Positions 17,373 through 26,402 of a stretch of DNA of 57,743 nt are shown here, piece after piece. The stretch comes from Bacteroidota bacterium (GTDB lineage: Bacteria; Bacteroidota; Bacteroidia; Cytophagales; Cytophagaceae), in NCBI GenBank assembly GCA_023428135.1, contig JAEYZG010000029.1:1-57743 (forward strand). Direction: 5' to 3'. Position 1 is the stretch's first letter; each line of letters begins with the position of its first letter. The position numbers and the translations under genes are program-made. The notes under the pieces were generated by a model, which was given only the letters and a program-made list of their open reading frames with translations, ran no database searches and had not been told where the DNA came from.

Positions 17373-17657
17373 ATGCTGATTGTAATTCCGTCTTTAATAA
17401 TTGTATTTATGATGCTTGTGATTGTCTATCTGGTCAATTTTAATAAGCATAAAAGTAAAAGGGATCTAAGGTATACAGTTACTGAAAAAAAATTGTATAG
17501 AAGGGATGATGAATTGAGAAAGACTGGACCAGAAGTTAGAGAAAAACCTATCTATGAAACTAAAACAAGGGACAGGGAGCCAGTCAGAAATACTCATAGA
17601 CGCCCAAGAGAAAATTTCAAAAAGACTTCAGAAGGTTCAGAAAGATCTGAGATTTGA
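17373..17657 (+). CDS. Single-pass small membrane protein with charged tail
   Basis: This 94-residue protein is preceded by GAGGAGG about eight bases before the ATG. An N-terminal membrane helix ('VIPSLIIVFMMLVIVYLVNF') is followed by a highly charged, Arg/Lys/Glu-rich and probably disordered cytoplasmic tail ('RREN', 'RDREPVRNTHRRPRENFKK'). There is no recognised family. It stands alone and is closed by the strong terminator at 17719-17755. Confidence 0.65.
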   Translation: MLIVIPSLIIVFMMLVIVYLVNFNKHKSKRDLRYTVTEKKLYRRDDELRKTGPEVREKPIYETKTRDREPVRNTHRRPRENFKKTSEGSERSEI

Positions 17658-17718
17658 TTTAAGTGGTTAATTATCAGTGTGAAATTTAAAGTGGGGATTT
17701 AATCATTTATAAAAACAA

Positions 17719-17755
17719 GAGAGACCGCCATTTGCGAGGGCGGTCTCTCTTTTTA
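17719..17755 (+). terminator. Strong rho-independent terminator
   Basis: GAGAGACCGCC (17719-17729) pairs perfectly with GGCGGTCTCTC (17739-17749), followed by TTTTT on the plus strand. It closes the small membrane protein gene. The next 220 bases to 17973 show no other gene that I can support. Confidence 0.9.
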
Positions 17756-17972
17756 TATACGCTATGAGAATTATTTGCATTAAGTTATTTTGCAATAATC
17801 TTGCCATATTTTTTAATAAATTCCATTTTAAATGGAAAGTGGATAAAAAGTCCCAATTTGATCCATTTAAAAGGAACATATAAAGAACTAATCCGTTTAA
17901 TTTTTTTCGAATGAATTTAATCAATTATATTAAAGAGTAGTTGATAGGACATTAGCTTTATATATTTTTAGC

Positions 17973-20576
17973 GTGATTAGTAATCTGGAGAAAAAATACA
18001 AGTTTAAGGATCTTAAGATCTTTTCATCCACTGAAACAATGGATGGAAATACAAAAAAGTACAGACGGGTGTATGATACTAAAGAAATTACCTATTTGTA
18101 TTGTGAGTTATCTTTTTACAATAAATTATTTGATGAAGCTGATTGGGAAGCCAAGATTATTTTAAAAGCTTTTGCCCTAAATGAGAGTGGAAGGAGGGAG
18201 CTTTGCTGTATTGAAAGAAAAGTAGAAATTACCTCAGATCAGAATATAGTAATCATTAGGGAAGGTTGGGGTAATAAAGAGGAAGGAACTTTTTGGTTAA
18301 GAGGAGATTATGAGTGGGAAGCTTATGTGGAAGATGAATTTGTCGGGATAAAAAGCTTTTATGTTGAAAATGGAGGAGTGGTAGATCAAAATCTTAATCC
18401 TTATTTTGAAGTGGATATTGTCCGCTTATTTGAGGGGCCAAACGAAGGTATAATCCCAGAGCAGAGAAAATCTTATATCGAGTTTGATGCAAATGAATGC
18501 AGGTTTATCTGGGTAGAGCTTAATATTATTAATAAACAGGCTCTTCCATGGTATTGTGAATTGTTCTTTAATTTTTATAATGATGCAGGGCAATTAAAAG
18601 GAAATACATCGGAACTGAAATATATAAACCCAGAAGACAGTTTTATAACCTTCACAACCGGTTGGGGCGCAGATAGCAAAGGTACATGGTATCATGATAA
18701 ATACACATTAGAGGTTATTTTTATGGATCAGCTTATAGCTGTAATTCCTTTTGAAGTTAAAGATGATTTTGTTGAGGGAATTCCTTTAGTTGATTTAAAT
18801 TTTAATAATATTCCTCTTCCTATGTCCATCCAGGAAGAAAAGGGAACTTCTCTGGAAGAGCTCATGAAAAGCCTTCATGAAATGATAGGTCTTTCAGGCA
18901 TCAAGTCGAAGATTACTGATTATACTTCATACCTTAAATTTTTACAGCTAAGAAAAGATCAGGGGTTTGAGGAAAATCAAAAAATAAGTCTTCACTCTGT
19001 GTTTCTTGGTAATCCAGGAACAGGGAAAACAACTATTGCTAAATTACTTGGACAGATTTATTTCAAACTCGGACTTCTTTCCAAAGGTAAAGTTACCGAA
19101 GCTGGGCGAGCAGAACTTTGTGGCAAATATATTGGGCAAACAGCCCCTCAGACAAAAGAAGTAATTGAGAAAGCCAGAGGTGGTGTATTATTTATTGATG
19201 AGGCATATTCTCTGGTCAGAGAAGGTGATACAGGGCAGGACTTCGGCAGAGAGGTAATTGAAGTTTTACTAAAAGAAATGTCCGATGGTCCTGGTGATCT
19301 GGCAATTATTGTTGCCGGCTATCCTAAGGAAATGAACCATTTTTTGGCATCAAATCCAGGCCTAAAATCTCGTTTCAATCTCTTGTTCGAATTTCCTGAT
19401 TATCTCCCTCAGGAGTTAATTCAAATTTCAGAGCTGTCAGCAGAAAAAAGGCATGTTAAATTTTCAGAAGATGGGAAGAAATTTCTTTCAGAAAAATTAA
19501 CGGAAGCATATAGAAACAGGACTAAAGCATTTGGTAACGCCCGTATGGTTACCGGTCTTGTAGAAGAAGCTAAGATGAATATGGGTTTAAGGGTTATGAA
19601 ATCTCAGAATCCGGAAACATTGACTGCAGAGCAATTACAAACGATAGAACTGGAAGATGTAAAACAATTGTTTAAAAACTCTTCTTTAGGTTCTCCGGAT
19701 ATTCCTGTGGATGAGCTGCTTCTTCAGGAAGCATTAAGTGAATTAAATAAGCTGACAGGCCTTGAAGAAGTAAAAAATGATCTTCTCGAAATGGTAAAAC
19801 TGGTTAGGTTTTATATTGAAACAGGAAGAGATGTGTTAAATAAATTTTCTCTTCATACTGTATTCACTGGAAATCCAGGAACCGGTAAAACTTCAGTAGC
19901 AAGAATTATTGCCAAAATATATAAAGCTCTTGGAATATTAGAACGGGGTCATCTGGTTGAAACGGACAGACAGGGGCTTGTAGCTGGGTACATTGGACAG
20001 ACTGCAATCAAAACCATGGAGCAGATAGAGAAAGCTCATGGAGGTGTTTTATTTATTGATGAAGCCTATGCCCTCTCAGAAGGCGGAAACAGCGACTTTG
20101 GCAAGGAAGCTATAGAAACCCTTCTTAAGCAAATGGAGGATAAAAGAGGACAGTTTATTGTAGTTGTCGCTGGCTATGTGGATAATATGAGAATATTTAT
20201 GGAAGCTAATCCAGGCTTAAAATCCAGATTTGATAAAGTTTTGGAATTTAATGATTATGAGCCTTCAGAGTTATTTTCTATAGCACTTAGTATGCTTGCA
20301 GAAGAAAATCTGACGCCAGATGAAGACGCTTCTGTAAGGCTTAAGGAATATTTGAATTCAATCTTTTTAAAACGGGATAAGTTTTTTGGGAACGCCAGAT
20401 CTGTTAGAAAAATAATCAAAGAAGCTATCAGAAATCAGCACCTTAGGATGGCATCACTTTCAGGAGATCAGAGAACCTCAGAAGTTCTTCAAATTCTGAC
20501 TATTGAGGATGTGAAATCTTTTATTCCGGAAACCTATCAGCCAGCAGGACGAATAGGTTTCCGGTTAGGAAGTTAA
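17973..20576 (+). CDS. Tandem CbbX/CfxQ-type AAA+ ATPase with duplicated N-terminal beta domains
   Basis: This 867-residue protein starts at GTG 17973 (the first ATG is at codon 23). Residues about 40-135 and 175-265 look like two copies of one beta-rich domain: 'REGWGNKEEGTFWLRGDYEWEAYV' (96-119, broken here only for description) corresponds to 'TGWGADSKGTWYHDKYTLEV'. Two AAA+ modules of the CbbX/SpoVK type follow. The first has Walker A 'GNPGTGKT' (346-353), Walker B 'LFIDE' (406-410) and Arg finger 'SRF'. The second has Walker A (633-640) and Walker B (693-697), again with 'NPGLKSRF'. CbbX-type proteins remodel enzyme or secretion complexes as hexamers. No Rubisco or ESX genes are nearby, so the client is unknown. 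Confidence 0.82.
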   Translation: MISNLEKKYKFKDLKIFSSTETMDGNTKKYRRVYDTKEITYLYCELSFYNKLFDEADWEAKIILKAFALNESGRRELCCIERKVEITSDQNIVIIREGWGNKEEGTFWLRGDYEWEAYVEDEFVGIKSFYVENGGVVDQNLNPYFEVDIVRLFEGPNEGIIPEQRKSYIEFDANECRFIWVELNIINKQALPWYCELFFNFYNDAGQLKGNTSELKYINPEDSFITFTTGWGADSKGTWYHDKYTLEVIFMDQLIAVIPFEVKDDFVEGIPLVDLNFNNIPLPMSIQEEKGTSLEELMKSLHEMIGLSGIKSKITDYTSYLKFLQLRKDQGFEENQKISLHSVFLGNPGTGKTTIAKLLGQIYFKLGLLSKGKVTEAGRAELCGKYIGQTAPQTKEVIEKARGGVLFIDEAYSLVREGDTGQDFGREVIEVLLKEMSDGPGDLAIIVAGYPKEMNHFLASNPGLKSRFNLLFEFPDYLPQELIQISELSAEKRHVKFSEDGKKFLSEKLTEAYRNRTKAFGNARMVTGLVEEAKMNMGLRVMKSQNPETLTAEQLQTIELEDVKQLFKNSSLGSPDIPVDELLLQEALSELNKLTGLEEVKNDLLEMVKLVRFYIETGRDVLNKFSLHTVFTGNPGTGKTSVARIIAKIYKALGILERGHLVETDRQGLVAGYIGQTAIKTMEQIEKAHGGVLFIDEAYALSEGGNSDFGKEAIETLLKQMEDKRGQFIVVVAGYVDNMRIFMEANPGLKSRFDKVLEFNDYEPSELFSIALSMLAEENLTPDEDASVRLKEYLNSIFLKRDKFFGNARSVRKIIKEAIRNQHLRMASLSGDQRTSEVLQILTIEDVKSFIPETYQPAGRIGFRLGS

Positions 20577-20584
20577 AATAATCT

Positions 20585-21061
20585 TTACTGATTGAGAAAT
20601 GCAGATAGCATCCAAACTTGCTTTTCATGGTCTTCGATAAAGTCATTGACCATATTATTGGTGCCGTCATCATGACCTTCAGACGTGAGTTTCATGATTT
20701 CTTTTTCCTTGAATATCAGTATGCTCAGGTTTTGAAGAGTATCCTTTACGCAAGTTATTTCATCAGTAATATCTTTCATTTCTTTAATATCACTTGTTCT
20801 GATAAAATCAGAATAAGCATGCTTTGGAATAAATCCTAAAGCCCGGATTCTTTCCGCTATTTTATCAATATCCTCAAAAGATTGAGTATATAGTTCTTCA
20901 AACTTTGGATGTAGAGCAAAGAAATTTTTACCTTTAATATTCCAGTGAAACCCTCTTACATTCTGATAAAATATATGGTAATTTGCAGAAAGGTCATTTA
21001 ATTTTTCAGCGATTTCTGTCGCAACATCAATCTCAATTCCAATTTTATTCAATTCCATCAT
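20585..21061 (-). CDS. dps: Dps-type ferritin-like protein
   Basis: This 158-residue protein has the Dps fold pattern: 'LSANYHIFYQNVRGFHWNIKG', with the ferroxidase His, then 'HPKFEELYTQSFEDIDKIAERIRALG', with the Asp and Glu ligands across the dimer. It ends with a C-terminal helix 'EDHEKQVWMLSAFL'. Dps protects DNA by oxidising and storing iron and consuming peroxide. Two ATGs lie in a row (21061 and 21058); AGGGG sits too close to the first, so the second may be used. It converges with the AAA+ gene and is divergent from trmH. Confidence 0.88.
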   Translation of the reverse strand: MMELNKIGIEIDVATEIAEKLNDLSANYHIFYQNVRGFHWNIKGKNFFALHPKFEELYTQSFEDIDKIAERIRALGFIPKHAYSDFIRTSDIKEMKDITDEITCVKDTLQNLSILIFKEKEIMKLTSEGHDDGTNNMVNDFIEDHEKQVWMLSAFLNQ

Positions 21062-21193
21062 ACCCCTATTTATTTAAAATTAAATAGATACCTTTGTATT
21101 AGAACACATCCTTCATTACAAAGGTTAATTTTAACGATTAAGCCTTTGTTAATTAGTTAGATTGCGTCTTGAATTAGAATTAAAGCAAAGTTT

Positions 21194-21868
21194 TTGAAAC
21201 AGGATTTAATAAATTATCTGCTCCGGTTTGTCACCGAAAACAAAAGGGAAAAAATGGAGGAAGTTCTTGAAACAAGAACAAGGTTTTTAACAGTTGTAGT
21301 AGAAGACATTTTTCAACCTCATAATGCCAGTGCGGTCGTGCGTACATGTGATTGTTTCGGCATTCAGGATATTCATGTTATTGAAAACAAAAATAGGTAT
21401 AAAGTTAGTGAAGATGTAACATTAGGTTCTGCCCAATGGGTCGATATCATTAAACATAACACAAAGGGGGGCGATAATACCCTGCGATGCTATAGGAAAC
21501 TAAAGGAAAAAGGTTATAAAATAATTGCAACTACACCACATACCAATGATATTGCTTTGGAAGACTTTCAGATGGATACCAAAACTGCTTTGGTTTTTGG
21601 CAGTGAACAAAATGGTATCAGTGAAATTGCCAAAGAACATGCAGATGGGTTTATTAAAATTCCTATGGTGGGGTTTACTGAAAGTCTGAACATTTCTGTT
21701 TGTGCAGCAATTTGTATACATCAGTTGACATTAAAGATGCGGGAATTACCTTCGGAAGTTTGGCAGCTTTCTCAGGAAGAAAAAGAGACGATATATTTAA
21801 AATGGATTAAAGGAGTTGTCAGGAAGCCTGATTTGTTGGAAAAAGAGTTCTATAAAAGATATAAATAA
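21194..21868 (+). CDS. trmH: tRNA (guanosine-2'-O-)-methyltransferase TrmH-like (SPOUT)
   Basis: This 224-residue protein has the SpoU/TrmH motifs: 'IFQPHNASAVVRTCDCFGIQDIHVIE', split here as motif 1 'PHNASAVVRTCDCFG'; motif 2 'LVFGSEQNGIS'; and motif 3 'IPMVGFTESLNISVCAAI'. It 2'-O-methylates G18 in the tRNA D-loop using SAM bound in a knot. I accept the TTG start at 21194, because the family's N-terminal helix ('LINYLLRFVTENKREKMEEVL') lies before the first in-frame ATG at 21254. A TACCTTTG box at 21089-21096 could be its promoter. Confidence 0.88.
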   Translation: MKQDLINYLLRFVTENKREKMEEVLETRTRFLTVVVEDIFQPHNASAVVRTCDCFGIQDIHVIENKNRYKVSEDVTLGSAQWVDIIKHNTKGGDNTLRCYRKLKEKGYKIIATTPHTNDIALEDFQMDTKTALVFGSEQNGISEIAKEHADGFIKIPMVGFTESLNISVCAAICIHQLTLKMRELPSEVWQLSQEEKETIYLKWIKGVVRKPDLLEKEFYKRYK

Positions 21869-21894
21869 ATATATTTCAAATTAGAGGTTGAACA

Positions 21895-22536
21895 GTGGTA
21901 AAAAAGATTTTTAAAATAGGGGCAATATCATTTCTAGTGTCAGTCCTGATTATTTTTTTATGTAATCTTTGGGTGGTAAATTCCACAGAGAAGCAGGTTT
22001 ATTATGACGTAAACCAGGTGCCTGCCAAAAATATTGCATTGGTATTGGGTACCAGCAAGTACTTCAGGACTGGGAAGCCCAACCTTTTTTTCCACAATCG
22101 TATAGAAGCAGCCAGGAAGTTGTATCAAGAGGGTAAGGTGAGGTTTTTTATTTTAAGCGGAGATAATTCTCTGACTTATTACAATGAACCCCAGGATATG
22201 AAAAAAGCACTGGTTAAAGCTGGGATTCCTGACTCCGTTATTCAGCTTGATTATGCAGGGTTCAGGACTTTTGATTCTGTAGTAAGGTCCAAAAAAGTTT
22301 TTGATCAAACTTCAGTGATCATCATCACTCAGGAATTCCATATTTATAGAGCTTTGTTTATAAGCAATTATTATGGAATGAGTTCAGTAGGTTTCGTAGC
22401 TGAGAAAGTCGAGATGAAGCATTCTTTTTATACAAAAACAAGAGAGTACCTTGCGAGATGCAAAGCAGTCATTGATCTTTACATTTTGAAAAAGAAGCCG
22501 AAATATCTGGGGCAAAAAATTCAGATTAAAATTTAA
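21895..22536 (+). CDS. SanA/YdcF-like DUF218 membrane-anchored protein
   Basis: This 213-residue protein starts at GTG 21895. One N-terminal membrane helix ('IGAISFLVSVLIIFLCNLWVV') is followed by the DUF218 domain: 'NIALVLGTSKY', 'FHNRIEAARKLYQEGKVRFFILSGD', 'MKKALVKAGIP' and 'IITQEFHIYRALFI'. This order and length match SanA, which in E. coli affects envelope permeability to vancomycin at high temperature; the biochemical activity is unclear. It follows trmH after 26 bases and precedes the DUF5686 gene after 31, so co-transcription is likely. Confidence 0.82.
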   Translation: MVKKIFKIGAISFLVSVLIIFLCNLWVVNSTEKQVYYDVNQVPAKNIALVLGTSKYFRTGKPNLFFHNRIEAARKLYQEGKVRFFILSGDNSLTYYNEPQDMKKALVKAGIPDSVIQLDYAGFRTFDSVVRSKKVFDQTSVIIITQEFHIYRALFISNYYGMSSVGFVAEKVEMKHSFYTKTREYLARCKAVIDLYILKKKPKYLGQKIQIKI

Positions 22537-22567
22537 TTAAAAAACAGAATTTATATATTTTTAGAGG

Positions 22568-25099
22568 GTGAATAGTAAAAGGAAGTTTTTATTTAACAGC
22601 ATTATTTTTTCTCTTTTAATGCAGATTTTCTGTGTGCTGACTACAAATGCCCAGGAAATCACAGTAAAGGGTAAAATCACAGACTCGGAAACAGGAGAAG
22701 GAATTCCCTTTGCCAATGTAGTAGAGCGTAAATCGAACCAGGCTACGCTAACTGATTTTGAAGGATATTACGTATTAAAAGTCAATCAGGCGGCGGATTC
22801 TATTACTGTTTTATTTATCGGGTATCTTCCAAAATCCAAACCCATAAATAAAAGTCTGTCAAATCAGGGCATAGATTTTCAGATTACTCCAGAAGTAAAA
22901 AGTTTGGACGAGGTAACCGTCGTTGCCGGCGAAAATCCTGCGTTTAGAATCCTTCGAAAAGTAATTGATAATAAAGATAAAAACGATTATAGAAAACTTG
23001 GCGCTTATGAATATGAAAGCTACAGCAAAATAGAGCTGAGCATAGATAATATCACTGAGAAATTCAGAAAGCGTAAAATCATGTCGAAGCTTGTTCAGGT
23101 TTTTGACAGTTTGAAAATAATAGCAGGAGATGAAGGAAAACCAATTTTGCCGGTATTCATGTCTGAGTCAGTCTCTAATTTTTATCACCGGACCAATCCG
23201 GATAAAACTACGGAGCATATTGTTGCCACCAATGTAAAAGGGGTTGGAGTTGATGACGGGACCCTTGTTTCCCAGCTTATAGGATCCACATTTCAACAAT
23301 ATAACTTTTATAAAAACCGTCTGAATATTCTCAATAAAGATTTCATTTCACCAATCAGCGATGGTTGGAACACTTCTTATAACTATTGGCTGGTTGACAG
23401 CGCCTTTATGGAAGGCAAATGGTGCTATAAACTTGAGTTTAAACCGAAAAGGGCTCAGGATCTGGCATTCAATGGTTTTATGTGGATTGCTGATACTTCT
23501 TTTGCTCTAAAGCAAATTGATGTTACTGTGAACCGTGATGCTAACATTAATTACATTGATAAAATCAAGATCCAGCAGGAGCTGGCTCCGACAGAAGCTG
23601 GTCCCTGGTTGCCTGTAAAATCACGTATTGTAATTGACATCGATGAGGTAGGCGAAACTTCACCAGGGATGCTAGCTAAGTTCTATACTTCCAATAAGAA
23701 AATTGAAGTAAATAAGCCAAAGCCATTAAAGTTTTACGAGTCCTTAGTGGAAGTAGAGGAAGATGCCCAGCAAAAAGGCCAGGAATATTGGCAGCAAAAC
23801 AGACATGATTCTTTGACTGCTACTGAGCAAAATGTTTATAATATGATTGACTCGGTAAATAATGTTCCAGTAGTAAAAACTTATGTTGAAATTGTAAATA
23901 TTTTTATAAATGGCTATAAAAAGGTTGGAAAGATAGATATTGGTCCTTATCTGATGGCCTATGCCAATAATAATATCGAAGGAAACCGCTTTAGACTTGG
24001 TTTCAGAACGAATGTTGATTTTAGCAAAAAATGGGTTTTCAAAGGATACCTGGCGTATGGAACAAAAGATAGCTATGGGTTAAACGGTTTTAAATATTCT
24101 GCGGGTGCCAGTTATATATTCTCCAGAAAACCCTGGACTATAGCTTCAATAGAAAGAAAGGCTGATATTGAGCAGCTGGGTGTTGCCACAGAAAACGTTA
24201 CATCAAATGCATTATTCCTTGCCTTTGCCAGATGGGGCACTCTGCGGGGACCATATTGGAGTGAGCAAAATACTTTTTCTTTCCAAAGTGAGATAAAAAA
24301 GGATTTTACCCCTAAAATTCAGCTTCGTACCAGATACATCAATCCGATATTTCCCTTTGACTACTACAGCAATTTGAAAAATGGAGATTCCACTTTAAAA
24401 AGTACGATTCAGACAACAGAATTGACATTGGAGACAAGAATCACCAAAGATGAAATCTTCGTGCAGAATGATAATGAGAGGATAAGTCTGGGAACAAAAA
24501 AATGGCCAGTCCTGACAATTGGTGTAACTCAGGGAATAAAAGGTTTTTTAGGGGGAGATTTCAATTATACCAGGCTTAACCTCCATGTAGATGATAGGAT
24601 TCAGCTAGGGATTCTGGGGAGAGGATATTATGATATTTTTGCAGGAAAAATATTTTCTAAGGTACCTTATCCACTTTTAAATATTCCATTAGGTAATCAG
24701 ACCATATTTTTTACCAATTTTGCCTACAACCAAATGAACTATTTTGAGTTCATAAACGATACCTATGCAGGGATAAAGTATCGACAGTACTTTGAAGGTC
24801 TGTTTTTCAACAGAATTCCTTTGGTGAAAAAGCTTAAATGGAGATTCGTTGGTTCTGCCAATGTGCTCTTTGGAGGAATAAGTCAGGCAAATAAGGAAAT
24901 GATTGCAAAAGAAACTTCAGTAGGGGAGGAAACTCCTCATTTTAACTACCTGGGAGCAAAACCTTATGTCGAAGTAGGATACGGAATAGAAAACATTTTC
25001 AAGATTTTCCGTGTTGACTTCGTCCACAGACTCACTTACCTGAACCAACCTGATGTACGGAAATTCGGAGTCAAAGTATCTGTTCAATTTGTATTGTAA
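22568..25099 (+). CDS. DUF5686 outer-membrane protein with carboxypeptidase-regulatory-like domain
   Basis: This 843-residue protein starts at GTG 22568 with signal peptide 'SIIFSLLMQIFCVLTTNAQ'. Residues about 30-115 are the beta-sandwich domain ('GKITDSETGEGIPFANV', 'GYYVLKVNQAADSITVLFIGY'). Then comes 'LDEVTVVAGENPAFRILRKVI', the standard link into DUF5686. The long second half alternates aromatic beta strands and ends in 'RLTYLNQPDVRKFGVKVSVQFVL', as expected of an outer-membrane barrel ending in a hydrophobic residue. DUF5686 proteins are common Bacteroidota envelope proteins without an assigned biochemical role. The gene lies within the trmH-to-rplT co-directional run. Confidence 0.82.
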   Translation: MNSKRKFLFNSIIFSLLMQIFCVLTTNAQEITVKGKITDSETGEGIPFANVVERKSNQATLTDFEGYYVLKVNQAADSITVLFIGYLPKSKPINKSLSNQGIDFQITPEVKSLDEVTVVAGENPAFRILRKVIDNKDKNDYRKLGAYEYESYSKIELSIDNITEKFRKRKIMSKLVQVFDSLKIIAGDEGKPILPVFMSESVSNFYHRTNPDKTTEHIVATNVKGVGVDDGTLVSQLIGSTFQQYNFYKNRLNILNKDFISPISDGWNTSYNYWLVDSAFMEGKWCYKLEFKPKRAQDLAFNGFMWIADTSFALKQIDVTVNRDANINYIDKIKIQQELAPTEAGPWLPVKSRIVIDIDEVGETSPGMLAKFYTSNKKIEVNKPKPLKFYESLVEVEEDAQQKGQEYWQQNRHDSLTATEQNVYNMIDSVNNVPVVKTYVEIVNIFINGYKKVGKIDIGPYLMAYANNNIEGNRFRLGFRTNVDFSKKWVFKGYLAYGTKDSYGLNGFKYSAGASYIFSRKPWTIASIERKADIEQLGVATENVTSNALFLAFARWGTLRGPYWSEQNTFSFQSEIKKDFTPKIQLRTRYINPIFPFDYYSNLKNGDSTLKSTIQTTELTLETRITKDEIFVQNDNERISLGTKKWPVLTIGVTQGIKGFLGGDFNYTRLNLHVDDRIQLGILGRGYYDIFAGKIFSKVPYPLLNIPLGNQTIFFTNFAYNQMNYFEFINDTYAGIKYRQYFEGLFFNRIPLVKKLKWRFVGSANVLFGGISQANKEMIAKETSVGEETPHFNYLGAKPYVEVGYGIENIFKIFRVDFVHRLTYLNQPDVRKFGVKVSVQFVL

Positions 25100-25136
25100 A
25101 TACCAAATCCCTTTTTAATTTTGAGCGGAAACAGAT

Positions 25137-26402
25137 ATGAGGAATTTTATATTTTTAATACTTTCGGTTTTAATAATTACCGGTTGTTCTATGAATGCAA
25201 AGCAGGATACAATTCCTCCTGTGGTATATAATAGTTCATTTGAACCACAACTAACCTATCTTAATGGTTTAATTGAAGATGATCCTGAAAATCCTGAATA
25301 TTATTTTCAGAGAGCCAAAGTTTTTTTTGATGTACATAAATACAATGATGCGCTGAAAGATATAAATCAGGCTATTTCCCTGGAAAGCAATGAAGAACTC
25401 TACTACGAATTGCTGGCACGTATTTATCAGAAGATGGGAAAAACAAGTCTGGCATTAAATACTGCTCATCGGGCAGAAAGCTACAAAAATGATGACCCTG
25501 AATTGTTTTTATTACTTTCAAGACTTTATTGGGAAATAAAGGATCTTGGAAAAGCTCAACAATACCTAGCCAAAGCTAAACAACTGGCCCCTATGCATTC
25601 AGAGGTGTTTTTACTTCAGGGTGTTTTTGATTCAGCCAAAGGAGATACAACTGCAGCTGTAAAATCTTACAGGGCCGCCCTTGCTCAAGACCCTGAAAAT
25701 GCTAAACCTTTTCAGGAGCTTGCTAAAATATATTTTGCGAGGAATAAAGAAGATTCTGCAATGTATTATGTATTGGAGGGCAGATCCATTAATCCTAATA
25801 ATCCTTTTTTTACTTATTTTGAAGGGGTAGTGCTGGAATCAAAAGGTTTAAAAACAAGTTCACTCAGGGCATTTAGAAAAGCGATTCAAATGGATTCTTC
25901 ATTCTACCCTGCATTTTATCGTCTGGGAGTAGAAGCGTTCAATTCTGGCAGTTATACAGAAGCACAAAAGTATTTTGCTCCATTAACCGATAAACCTGAG
26001 TTTAGCTTAAATTCAAATTTGTACATTGCAGAAATTTTAGACAAAACCGGCCAGGGTGCTAAGGCAGTTTCTTATTATGAAAATGCAAAATCTGAAGATA
26101 CTACTAACGTTAAGGCAAAAGAAGCTTTAACCAGGTTGTACAAACTATACCCTCCGGTGGTGACCGTTCCGAAAGTAGATTCTTCTGCAATAAAGCCAGG
26201 TGTGAAGGCCCAAATGACTGATACGCTTAAATCCGGAGTTAAAGCACCGAAAGTTGAAACTAAAAAAGATACAGCTAAGGTTAAGAAACCGAAACCAATT
26301 GTTCCCAAAGATACTACCGGTATAAAAAAGAACGTACCTACTATAAAAAAAACTGATTCAATTAATAATATCGCCCCACAGCGAAAAGATAGTTTAAAAT
26401 GA
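25137..26402 (+). CDS. TPR-repeat lipoprotein
   Basis: This 421-residue protein has a lipobox after a short signal ('LSVLIITGCSM', Cys about 17). Residues about 45-340 are tandem tetratricopeptide repeats, for example 'PEYYFQRAKVFFDVHKYNDALKDINQAI' (about 54-81), 'SEVFLLQGVFDSAKGDTTAAV' and 'PAFYRLGVEAFNSGSYTEAQKYF'. The tail (about 345-421) is rich in Lys, Thr, Pro and Val and is probably disordered. It is likely a periplasmic protein-protein scaffold of unknown partner. Its last codon overlaps the thrS start (ATGA), so the two are translationally coupled, an unusual pairing. Confidence 0.82.
   Translation: MRNFIFLILSVLIITGCSMNAKQDTIPPVVYNSSFEPQLTYLNGLIEDDPENPEYYFQRAKVFFDVHKYNDALKDINQAISLESNEELYYELLARIYQKMGKTSLALNTAHRAESYKNDDPELFLLLSRLYWEIKDLGKAQQYLAKAKQLAPMHSEVFLLQGVFDSAKGDTTAAVKSYRAALAQDPENAKPFQELAKIYFARNKEDSAMYYVLEGRSINPNNPFFTYFEGVVLESKGLKTSSLRAFRKAIQMDSSFYPAFYRLGVEAFNSGSYTEAQKYFAPLTDKPEFSLNSNLYIAEILDKTGQGAKAVSYYENAKSEDTTNVKAKEALTRLYKLYPPVVTVPKVDSSAIKPGVKAQMTDTLKSGVKAPKVETKKDTAKVKKPKPIVPKDTTGIKKNVPTIKKTDSINNIAPQRKDSLK

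Noticed and set aside
17703..17924. Minus-strand frame of 73 codons
   Set aside because: It begins within AT-rich spacer and runs through the terminator hairpin; no start signal and no protein-like pattern.
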